DNA of 18,330 nucleotides, taken from positions 1 to 18,330 of the forward strand of contig JASLDD010000084.1 in the NCBI GenBank assembly GCA_030151725.1, read 5' to 3'. Source of the DNA: Solirubrobacteraceae bacterium (GTDB taxonomy: Bacteria; Actinomycetota; Thermoleophilia; Solirubrobacterales; Solirubrobacteraceae). Shown in pieces: positions 7,641 through 13,969 of this stretch. A program made the position numbers and the translations under genes. The first letter of the stretch is position 1; each line of letters starts with the position of its first letter. A model generated the notes under the pieces. It was not told the origin of the DNA. It made no database searches and saw only the letters and a program-made list of their open reading frames with translations.

Positions 7641-7823
7641 TTAGTCGCCGAGGCGCCGGGCGAGCACCGTGGCGAGGCCAAGCGCGCCCACGACCCCGAC
7701 GGCGGACAGGCCAAGCGCGCGCGGCGAGGGCAGCTTGCGCGCGAGATACCACTTGCCGCCGTGCCAGACGGCGTAGCCGAGGATCCTGTAGCCGGTTCCG
7801 TTCACGACAGTGATGCTACCCAC
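7641..7823 (-). CDS. Small single-span membrane protein, 60 residues
   Basis: A GTG at 7823, 11 nt after the argG stop, opens a 60-codon frame ending at a TAA. The N-terminal half (TVVNGTGYRILGYAVWHGGK, then WYLARKLPS) is a compact aromatic, Gly-rich segment. Residues about 36-54 (ALGLSAVGVVGALGLATVL) are a clear transmembrane helix followed by ARRLGD. The cluster of Lys and Arg just before the helix suggests the N-terminal part is cytoplasmic. The frame is also open upstream across argG in another phase, but that part is an Arg/Pro-rich shadow. A second in-frame GTG lies at 7805. The Shine-Dalgarno is weak, so translation probably depends on coupling to argG. No function is known to me. Confidence 0.6.
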   Translation of the reverse strand: MGSITVVNGTGYRILGYAVWHGGKWYLARKLPSPRALGLSAVGVVGALGLATVLARRLGD

Positions 7824-7834
7824 GAACGCCTGGG

Positions 7835-9097
7835 CTAATCGTTGCGGAGGCGCCAGGCCATGCGCGACTGCAGCGACCACAGCTCGATGAAGCCCGGAGA
7901 GGCCGTCTGGGCGAAGAGGCCGCCTGACTCTGTGAAGGAGGCGAGGGAGGCGTCGTAGACGGCGTTGGGGGATGAGCGGGTGACGACGCGGGCGTGGCCC
8001 TTGTAGAGCTTCATGCCGATTGTGCCCGTGACCTGCTCGTTGACCTGGTCCATGTAGGCGTCGAGGTCGCCGCGCAGGGGCTCCCACCACAGGCCTGCAT
8101 AGACGAGGTAGGCCCATTGGCGGTCGAGCTGGGGCTTGAACTGGTTTTGGTGAATGGTGCACACGAGGCGCTCGAGCTCTTGGTGTGCGGGAAGCAGCAG
8201 GGCGGCGGCGGGGGCCTCGTAGATGTCGCGGACCTTGAGGCCCACGATGCGGTCCTCGATGTGGTCGACGATGCCAACGCCGTGGCGGGCTGCGATGTCG
8301 GCTGCTGCTTCGATCAGCGCCACGAGGCCCATACGCTCGCCGTTCAGGGCCACGGGCACGCCACGCTCGAAGCTCAGCTCGACGGTCTCGGGCTCGTCGG
8401 GGGCGAGCTCGGGACGGGTGACGAGCTGGAAGACGTCGTCCTCGGGCGCGTGGTCGAGATCCTCGATCCAGCGTCCCTCAGAGGAGCGCCCCCAGAGGTT
8501 GTCGTCGATCGAGTACGGCGTGACCTCTGCTCCGCCCTTGATGGGGATGCCGTGCTCGCGCGCATAGGCGATCTCCTCCTCGCGGCCCATCTGCCAGGAG
8601 CGCACTGGAGCGATGACCTTCAGCTCAGGTGCCAGCGTTGCGACGGTGGCCTCGATGCGAACCTGGTCGTTGCCCTTGCCGGTGCAGCCGTGGGCGATGG
8701 TGTCGCAGCCGCTGCGGCGCGCGTAGTCGACTGCGAGCTTTGCGATCAGCGGGCGTCCCAGGGCGGTGAACAACGGGTAGCCGCCGCCGTATAGCGCGTT
8801 GGCCTTGACGGCCGGCACGAGATACTCGCGGGCGAATTCATCGCGGGCATCGACCACGTGGCACTCGAGGGCGCCGAGCTTGAGGGCCTTGCCTTCGATG
8901 ACCTCGTAGTCCTCGCCGGGCTGGCCGAGGTTGACGGTCAGGCAGACGACCTCAGCGCCGTATGAGTCCTGAATCCACTTGAGCATCACGCTCGTGTCAA
9001 GACCGCCCGAGTACAGCAACAGCACGCGGTGGACGTTCGCGGGATCGGCCTCATAGGAGGCGGTGCGCGTGTCTGGGATCTCGCCTGGGCTGCTCAC
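7835..9097 (-). CDS. argG: Argininosuccinate synthase
   Basis: Joins citrulline and aspartate with ATP to give argininosuccinate, the penultimate step of arginine synthesis; cytoplasmic. The product has 420 residues. The PP-loop pyrophosphatase signature YSGGLDTS is at 29-36. Later come the family motifs AHGCTGKGNDQVR and YSIDDNLWGRSSEG, which bind ATP, citrulline and aspartate. The first 20 residues are an extension with no conserved motif. The GTG at 9097 overlaps the stop of the acetyltransferase gene as GTGA, implying translational coupling. argH, which normally completes the pathway, does not follow; a small membrane protein gene does. Confidence 0.98.
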   Translation of the reverse strand: MSSPGEIPDTRTASYEADPANVHRVLLLYSGGLDTSVMLKWIQDSYGAEVVCLTVNLGQPGEDYEVIEGKALKLGALECHVVDARDEFAREYLVPAVKANALYGGGYPLFTALGRPLIAKLAVDYARRSGCDTIAHGCTGKGNDQVRIEATVATLAPELKVIAPVRSWQMGREEEIAYAREHGIPIKGGAEVTPYSIDDNLWGRSSEGRWIEDLDHAPEDDVFQLVTRPELAPDEPETVELSFERGVPVALNGERMGLVALIEAAADIAARHGVGIVDHIEDRIVGLKVRDIYEAPAAALLLPAHQELERLVCTIHQNQFKPQLDRQWAYLVYAGLWWEPLRGDLDAYMDQVNEQVTGTIGMKLYKGHARVVTRSSPNAVYDASLASFTESGGLFAQTASPGFIELWSLQSRMAWRLRND

Positions 9098-9534
9098 GGG
9101 CTGGAATCGTAGCCGCGCGGGCGTTCCATCAGCGGATAGCGCGCGGGACCCTTGACGAAGCCGAGCTGCGCATAGAAGCCTGTGGCATCGGCTGTGTGCA
9201 GCAGCCAGTGCGTTTTGGCGAGGTTCCCGCCATCGATTATCTCGCGTACGAGTTGCGCCCCCAGGCCACGCCCGCGAAAGGGGCTGAGCACATAGACATC
9301 GGCCAGATATGCCATGGTCGTACCGTCGGAGACCGCACGAGCAAAGCCGACTTGCTCGTCATCGAGGTACAGGCCGACGACCCGTTGAGAGCCCTCGACG
9401 GCGCTGCGGACGAACTCGCGCGTGCGGCCCCTCCCCCAATAGGACTCGCCGCTGATGAAAGCGTGGACGGCATCGACGTCGATTCGCGTGGGATCGTCGT
9501 CGAGCTCGAAGCCATCGGGCAGCTCGCGGCGCAC
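9094..9534 (-). CDS. GNAT-family N-acetyltransferase
   Basis: The 146-residue product has the GNAT core: strands around VVGLYLDDEQVGFARAVSDG and YLADVYVLSPF, then the acetyl-CoA pyrophosphate loop RGRGLG (about residues 88-93) and a C-terminal FYAQLGF segment. It transfers acetyl from acetyl-CoA to an unknown amine. It starts at a GTG 3 nt after argD and its stop overlaps the argG start, so it is embedded in the arginine operon where argF or argR often sits in other actinobacteria. Acetylglutamate synthesis is conceivable, since stand-alone GNAT NAGS enzymes exist in mycobacteria. However, its motifs look more like the common small GNATs of unknown substrate, and ArgJ is already present. Confidence 0.85.
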   Translation of the reverse strand: MRRELPDGFELDDDPTRIDVDAVHAFISGESYWGRGRTREFVRSAVEGSQRVVGLYLDDEQVGFARAVSDGTTMAYLADVYVLSPFRGRGLGAQLVREIIDGGNLAKTHWLLHTADATGFYAQLGFVKGPARYPLMERPRGYDSSP

Positions 9535-9537
9535 GGC

Positions 9538-10695
9538 TTAGTCCCCCAGAGCTACGGACAGCCGCCGCAGGCCCTCGTCGATGTCACTCGCCTGGATTGT
9601 CAGCGGCGGCAGCAGCCTCAGGGTGGTGGGCCCGGTGGCGTTGAGCACAAGGCGCCGATCGAGCAGCGCCCGGCGGGCGACAGTGGGGGCGTCGATGTCG
9701 AGCTCGCAGGCGAGCATCAGCCCGCGGCCGCGCACAGAGACGACATGAGGCAGACGCTCCAGACCAGCCGCCAGCACGCCGCCCAGCTCGGTGACGCGCG
9801 CGAGCAGAGCCGGATCGTCGGTCAGCTCGAGCGCCGCCAGGGCACCGGCCGCAACGGCGGGGCCGCCGGCGAACGTGGAGCCGTGATCGCCCGGCACGAG
9901 CACGTCGGCGAGGCGCTCGCCGGTGATGAGCGCGCCGATGGGAAGGCCACCTCCGAGGGCCTTGGCGGCCGTGATGGCATCGGGGATGACACCCGTCTGC
10001 TCATACGCCCACAGCGTGCCCGTGCGCCCCATGCCGGTCTGGATCTCGTCGAAGATCAATGCCGCGCCGTGCTCGTCGCAGGCCGCGCGAGCAGCCTGCA
10101 GGAGATCCTCGGAGAGCTCATGGACCCCGGTCTCGCCCTGGATCGGCTCGAGCAGCACAGCGGCGGTGCGCTGATCGACGGCTGCGCTCAGCGCATCGGG
10201 GTCGGCAGCGACGGCGCGAAAGCCGGGCACCATGGGTGCAAAGGGCGCCTGCTTTGACTCTTGCGGAGTGGCTGACAGGGCGCCATAGGTGCGCCCGTGG
10301 AAGGCGCCGTGCACGACGACCACATCACCCGCGTGCTTGGCCTTGCGCGCGAGCTTGATTGCCGCCTCGTTGGCCTCGGCGCCTGAGTTGCAGAAGAAGA
10401 CCTTGCCGCCGAGACTGGAGCGCGACAGGCGCTCCGCCAGGCGCATGGCGGGCTCGGTGTAGAAGAGATTGCTCACGTGCACCAGCCGACCGAGCTGATC
10501 CCGAATTGCCTCCACCACGCGCGAATTGCAGTGACCGAGGTTCGTCACCGAGATCCCACATAGAAAATCGAGGTACTCGTTGCCCTCCTCATCCCACACC
10601 CGCGAGCCCTCCCCACGGACGAACTCCACGGGCTGGCGCGCATAGGAATGGATCACGCTCGAGCGCTCAAGCGCCTGCAGCTCGGACAGGCTCAC
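9538..10695 (-). CDS. argD: Acetylornithine aminotransferase (class III, PLP)
   Basis: Converts N-acetylglutamate semialdehyde and glutamate to N-acetylornithine and 2-oxoglutarate. The product has 385 residues, close to the family norm. The cofactor-binding segment NSGAEANEAAIKLAR is at about 103-117. D216 (IFDE) contacts the PLP ring, K245 (AAKALGGGLPIGA) is the Schiff-base lysine, and GSTFAGGP follows. The frame is open to 10920, but family similarity begins near SELQALERSSVIHSYARQPV, so the GTG at 10695 is chosen. It has a G-rich ribosome-binding site (GGGGG, 10700-10704) four bases upstream. That site lies inside one arm of a long inverted repeat, and the GTG overlaps the stop of a 37-codon bridging frame. 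The start is well supported but not proven. Confidence 0.96.
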   Translation of the reverse strand: MSLSELQALERSSVIHSYARQPVEFVRGEGSRVWDEEGNEYLDFLCGISVTNLGHCNSRVVEAIRDQLGRLVHVSNLFYTEPAMRLAERLSRSSLGGKVFFCNSGAEANEAAIKLARKAKHAGDVVVVHGAFHGRTYGALSATPQESKQAPFAPMVPGFRAVAADPDALSAAVDQRTAAVLLEPIQGETGVHELSEDLLQAARAACDEHGAALIFDEIQTGMGRTGTLWAYEQTGVIPDAITAAKALGGGLPIGALITGERLADVLVPGDHGSTFAGGPAVAAGALAALELTDDPALLARVTELGGVLAAGLERLPHVVSVRGRGLMLACELDIDAPTVARRALLDRRLVLNATGPTTLRLLPPLTIQASDIDEGLRRLSVALGD

Positions 10696-10805
10696 ATTTC
10701 CCCCATGAGTGTGCAGGTCAAGCTGGACAAGGACGCAGAGAGCGTGGCGTGCGGATAGCACGCGAGCGAACGAGGACACCGGCCAGCGCCGGCATGCACG
10801 CTCAT
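10692..10805 (-). CDS. Bridging mini-ORF, 37 codons, between argB and argD (HAGAGR motif)
   Basis: The ATG at 10805 overlaps the argB stop (ATGA), and its TGA overlaps the argD GTG start (GTGA). The 106-nt gap is therefore read through without interruption. The peptide begins MSVHAGAGRCPRSLACYP and ends TCTLMGEM. It has 3 Cys and many Ser/Leu, and no arginine run as a classical attenuator would have. The first nine residues resemble those of the pheS-pheT mini-ORF (MDTHAGAGR), with synonymous differences in one Ala and one Gly codon. It could be a real small protein, a translational-coupling leader, or a by-product of the inverted repeat it contains. I know of no named family. Confidence 0.35.
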   Translation of the reverse strand: MSVHAGAGRCPRSLACYPHATLSASLSSLTCTLMGEM

Positions 10806-10809
10806 GGGG
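10701..10809 (-). promoter_or_regulatory. Structured argB-argD junction: long inverted repeat with two internal hairpins
   Basis: CCCCATGAGTGTGCA (10701-10715) and TGCACGCTCATGGGG (10795-10809) are inverted copies matching at 14 of 15 positions, 79 nt apart. Between them lie two perfect hairpins: CCGGC/GCCGG (10779-10792, 4-nt loop) and GCGTGC/GCACGC (10747-10763, 5-nt loop). In the mRNA the upstream arm contains the argB stop and the mini-ORF start, and the downstream arm contains the GGGG of the argD ribosome-binding site. Pairing would hide that site, and ribosomes finishing argB would open it. The repeat is seen directly; the regulatory role is inference. A MITE-like origin is possible, but I see no target-site duplication. 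Confidence 0.5.
10779..10800 (-). repeat. Copy of intergenic sequence element shared with pheS-pheT gap (argB-argD copy)
   Basis: Contains GCATGCCGGCGC on the minus strand, identical over 12 bases to 16423-16434 and similar for about 20 bases beyond. It sits directly inside the upstream arm of the 15-bp inverted repeat and forms a 5-bp hairpin. In both copies it encodes HAGAGR in the bridging frame. Confidence 0.4.
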
Positions 10810-11650
10810 ATGCCTCGATCTTTGTGCCGATCCCTGCATCGGTGAAAAGCTCCAGCAGTAGCGAATGTGCGATGCGCCCGTCGAGGATGTGGGCTGCGCT
10901 GACGCCGCTGTCGATCGCATCTACGCACGCTTCAAGCTTTGGTCGCATGCCGCCGTCGAGACCCGACAGGGAGCCCTTGACGTGCTCTGCGCTCGCATGC
11001 CCGATCAGGCTCTCCGGCTCGGAGGGGTCCTTGAGCCAGCCGGCCACGTCGGTCAGGAAGACAACCTTGTAGGCGCCCAGCGCCCCCGCCACCGCGCCGG
11101 CTGCCTCGTCGGCGTTGACGTTGTAGGAGTCGCCGTCGCGGTCCGCTCCCACCGAGGCGATCACCGGGATGTAGTCGCTTGCGATGTGCTCGATCACACC
11201 CACGTTCACCCGCTCTATGCGCCCCACAAAGCCGATGTCCTCACCGCCAGGGGCCGAGCGACGGGCAACCCTGAACAGCGAGCCGTCGTCGCCGCACAGG
11301 CCCACGGCGGGCTGACCGTGCCTGCTCAGACGCAACACGATCTCCTTATTGACCTTTCCCACCAACACCATCTTGGCGACCTCCACAGTGTCCTTGTCGG
11401 ATACCCGCAGGCCACCCACGAACTCAACCGGCAGGCCCAACCGCTCCATGTAGCCGGTGATCTCGGGGCCGCCGCCGTGGACCACAATCGGGTTCAGGCC
11501 CACGTACTTGAGCAGCACCACATCGCGCGCGAACTCCTCGCGCAGAGCCGGGTCCTCCATCGCCGCGCCCCCGTACTTGATGACTACGGTCTTGCCATGA
11601 AACTCCCTGATGTAGGGAAGCGCCTCGAGCAGTGTGCCTACGTCACGCAT
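10802..11650 (-). CDS. argB: Acetylglutamate kinase
   Basis: Phosphorylates N-acetylglutamate, the second and usually feedback-controlled step of arginine synthesis. The product has 282 residues. The amino acid kinase signatures KYGG (25-28) and HGGGP (58-62) are present, with NADEAAGA and FLTDVAGWL further on. The N-terminal helix before KYGG (LLEALPYIREFHGK) and the C-terminal stretch HILDGRIAHSLLLELFTD, then GIGT, match the arginine-binding features of arginine-sensitive hexameric NAGK. Allosteric inhibition by arginine is therefore likely (inference). The ATG at 11650 is 7 nt after the argJ stop, behind a GGGGG site. The last codons and stop lie in the arm of an inverted repeat that reaches to argD. 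Confidence 0.98.
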   Translation of the reverse strand: MRDVGTLLEALPYIREFHGKTVVIKYGGAAMEDPALREEFARDVVLLKYVGLNPIVVHGGGPEITGYMERLGLPVEFVGGLRVSDKDTVEVAKMVLVGKVNKEIVLRLSRHGQPAVGLCGDDGSLFRVARRSAPGGEDIGFVGRIERVNVGVIEHIASDYIPVIASVGADRDGDSYNVNADEAAGAVAGALGAYKVVFLTDVAGWLKDPSEPESLIGHASAEHVKGSLSGLDGGMRPKLEACVDAIDSGVSAAHILDGRIAHSLLLELFTDAGIGTKIEASP

Positions 11651-11657
11651 AGTCCCC

Positions 11658-12923
11658 CTACGTCGTGTAATCCGCGTTGATGGTTACGTACTCATGCGAG
11701 AGGTCCGAGAAGAAAAGCTCCGTCTCGGCTCCGTCTCCCGGCAGATCGATCTCGTACTCGACCTCATCGCGCTGCACCGCCGCATCGAGCGCCTGCTGGT
11801 CGTAGGGAATGGCCGTGCCCGCCGAGCACACCTGAATGCCCTCGATCGAGATGTCCACAGCCAGCGGCGCCGTTCCCGGCAGCGCGGCCCCCACCGACTG
11901 CACGATCCTCCCCCAGTTGGGATCGCCGCCGTGAAGGGCCGCCTTCACCAGCGGCGAGTTGCCCACCGCTCTGGCCACCGCCTCAACGCCCTCGACGTGG
12001 CCGCCGCGCACGAGCACCCTGGCGATCCGCTTGGCGCCCTCGCCGTCGGCCACCATCATGATCGCCAGCGCTCTCAGCGTGGCGTCCAAAGCCTCGCCCA
12101 GGCGGAGCTCGTCCTCGCTCTCTGCCTCCACCCGCACGCCGCTCGTGCCCGAGCACATCAGGATCGCCGTGTCGTTCGTGGAGAGCTGTCCGTCGACCGA
12201 CACGCGGTCAAAGGAGCGCTTCACGCACACCCCCAGCAGCAGATCGGCCGTCTCGGCCGACAGCTCCGCGTCTGTCTGCACGAAGCAGAACATCGTGGCG
12301 AAGCGCGGTGAGATCATGCCCGCGCCCTTGCACTGGGCGCTTAGGCGCACCCTGCCCGACGGCAGCGTCACCTCGAGGTTGGCGCGCTTCTCAAACAGGT
12401 CCGTCGTCTGGATCGCCTGCTGGAAGGAGCTATCGCCCTCCCGGCTCAAAAGCGGCCGTGCCTCCAGGATCCCCTTCAGCACCAGGTCCACGGGCAGCAT
12501 CTGGCTGATGCCGCCTGTCGATGCCAGCGCAACCTCCGCCGGATCCACCTGTGTGGCCATCGCCGCCCCGCCCTGCGTCTTGGCCGCGTCGTCCAGGCCG
12601 CGTCCGCCAGTCGCCGCGTTGGCGCAGCCTGAGTTCGCCAGGATCACGCGCAGGGAGTCCAGGCGACAGCGCTCGCTCGTCACGAGCACAGGCGCAGCCG
12701 GCGTGCCCGTCGCCGTGAACCGCGCCGCGCTCACCGGCTTGGCGGAGTCGTTGACCATCAGCCCCACGTCCAGGTTGCCGCTCGGCTTGATCCCTGCGGC
12801 CACACCTGCCGCGCGGAAACCCTCCGGCAGTCCCGCCTGCAGGCCAAGTTCGCGCACATGCTCGGGCGCAGGCACCCAGCGAGAGCGGAAGAACGGCAGC
12901 GCGTCGGCGGGATGCGTGCTCAT
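11658..12923 (-). CDS. argJ: Bifunctional ornithine acetyltransferase / N-acetylglutamate synthase
   Basis: Moves the acetyl group from acetylornithine to glutamate, closing the cycle; many homologues also use acetyl-CoA. The product has 421 residues. The self-cleavage region is KGAGMISPRFATMF, with the nucleophile threonine at T210, where the precursor splits into alpha and beta chains. Other family motifs are ILANSGCANAATG, ASTGGISQMLP, STNDTA and GGDPNWGRI. Small departures are F after ATM instead of the usual L, and G instead of V in STGV; neither touches the nucleophile. The frame extends 25 codons upstream to 12998, but the ATG at 12923 overlaps the argC stop (ATGA) and precedes the conserved N-terminus. 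Bifunctionality cannot be read from sequence alone. Confidence 0.97.
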   Translation of the reverse strand: MSTHPADALPFFRSRWVPAPEHVRELGLQAGLPEGFRAAGVAAGIKPSGNLDVGLMVNDSAKPVSAARFTATGTPAAPVLVTSERCRLDSLRVILANSGCANAATGGRGLDDAAKTQGGAAMATQVDPAEVALASTGGISQMLPVDLVLKGILEARPLLSREGDSSFQQAIQTTDLFEKRANLEVTLPSGRVRLSAQCKGAGMISPRFATMFCFVQTDAELSAETADLLLGVCVKRSFDRVSVDGQLSTNDTAILMCSGTSGVRVEAESEDELRLGEALDATLRALAIMMVADGEGAKRIARVLVRGGHVEGVEAVARAVGNSPLVKAALHGGDPNWGRIVQSVGAALPGTAPLAVDISIEGIQVCSAGTAIPYDQQALDAAVQRDEVEYEIDLPGDGAETELFFSDLSHEYVTINADYTT

Positions 12924-13969
12924 TGGATCCCTTGCGTCTCGGGGTAGCCGAACATCAGGTTGAGGTTCTGCACGGCCTGTGAGGAGGTGCCCTTCCACAG
13001 GTTGTCTATGGCCGAGAACACCAGCACCTTGCCCGTGTGCTCGTCCGGCGCCGCAAAGATCCGGCAGAAGTTCGTCGCCTGCACCTCGCGCGTGCCCGGC
13101 GGCCCGTCCATGAGCTCGACGAACGGCTCATTGGCATAGGCGTCTGTGTAGAGCTCCTCGAGCTCGGCTGCGCTGGGGAGTCGTGTGGGCGTGACGTAGC
13201 AGCTGGCCATCTCGCCCTGGTCGAGCGGCACCAGGTGGGCCTGGAACTGGACCTTCAGTTTGCGGTGCGCAGGATCGAGCAGGTCGAGCTGCTCCTCGAT
13301 CTCCGGGGTATGGCGGTGGGCGGCCACCTTGTACGGGAGGATGTTCTCGCCCGCCATCGACAGGTGCGTTGTGTCGTCGAACGCCCGCCCCGCGCCCGAG
13401 ATGCCCTGCTTGGCGTCAATCACCACGTCCGCCAGCAGTCCCGCTCGCGCCAGTGGCGCCAGTCCGAGCAGCGATGCCGTGGGATAGCAGCCGGGATTGG
13501 CCACGATGTTGGCCTGCTTGATCTGCTCGCGGTGGAGCTCTGTGAGGCCATAAACCGCTTGCTCCAGCAGCTCCGGGCGCGGGTGCTCGCCATACCAATG
13601 CTCATATGCCGCCAGCGAATGTAGGCGGAAGTCGGCGCTCAGGTCGACAATCCGTATGCCGCGCTCACGCAGGTCGGCAACGGTGGGCGCTGCGGCGGCG
13701 TGCGGGTAGGCGACCACGGCCGCGTCGATCTGATCGAGCTTGTCGAGGTCGAGCTGGTCGATCGTCAGCGGTACGCGGTAGCGCGGATAGAGATCGTCCA
13801 GCCGCCGGCCCTGCTCGGAGCGCCCGGTGATGGACGCCAGCTCGAAGTCCGGGTGGCGCCACAGCAGGTGCGCGGCCAGCGCTCCCGCGAAGCCCGTGGC
13901 ACCGGCCACGATCACGCGGGGGGCGTTCTGTGCGTGCGGTTGTGGGATCTGGCTAGCCACGGAGCTCAC
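12920..13969 (-). CDS. argC: N-acetyl-gamma-glutamyl-phosphate reductase
   Basis: Reduces N-acetylglutamyl phosphate to the semialdehyde with NADPH. The product has 349 residues. The Rossmann motif VAGATGFAG is at 21-29, the catalytic cysteine C161 in NPGCYPTA, and the catalytic histidine region AAHRHTPEI at about 216-224. The GTG at 13969 overlaps the pheT end by 17 nt. A second in-frame GTG at 13960 overlaps by 8 nt and has a better ribosome-binding site (GGTGAG four bases upstream), so it may be the true start; this changes only three residues. The first 16 residues are an unconserved extension. The overlap means arginine synthesis is translated in series with pheT. Confidence 0.97.
   Translation of the reverse strand: MSSVASQIPQPHAQNAPRVIVAGATGFAGALAAHLLWRHPDFELASITGRSEQGRRLDDLYPRYRVPLTIDQLDLDKLDQIDAAVVAYPHAAAAPTVADLRERGIRIVDLSADFRLHSLAAYEHWYGEHPRPELLEQAVYGLTELHREQIKQANIVANPGCYPTASLLGLAPLARAGLLADVVIDAKQGISGAGRAFDDTTHLSMAGENILPYKVAAHRHTPEIEEQLDLLDPAHRKLKVQFQAHLVPLDQGEMASCYVTPTRLPSAAELEELYTDAYANEPFVELMDGPPGTREVQATNFCRIFAAPDEHTGKVLVFSAIDNLWKGTSSQAVQNLNLMFGYPETQGIQ

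Noticed and set aside
9196..10257. A 353-codon plus-strand frame opposite the acetyltransferase and argD
   Set aside because: It spans two unrelated genes antisense, has Gln/His-rich low-similarity sequence and no motif.
10692..10805. Classical arginine attenuation leader peptide
   Set aside because: The 37-codon peptide has only three scattered Arg codons and no run, and no terminator with a T-tract follows.
10701..10809. A MITE or insertion remnant at argB-argD because of the 15-bp terminal inverted repeats
   Set aside because: No target-site duplication and no second copy of the whole 109-bp unit in the window; the arms include the argB stop and the argD site, which favours an RNA structure. 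Not fully excluded.
10696..10920. argD starting 75 codons upstream, overlapping the end of argB
   Set aside because: Those residues lack similarity to aminotransferases, and the overlap would be 119 nt; the GTG at 10695 fits family length and has a ribosome-binding site.
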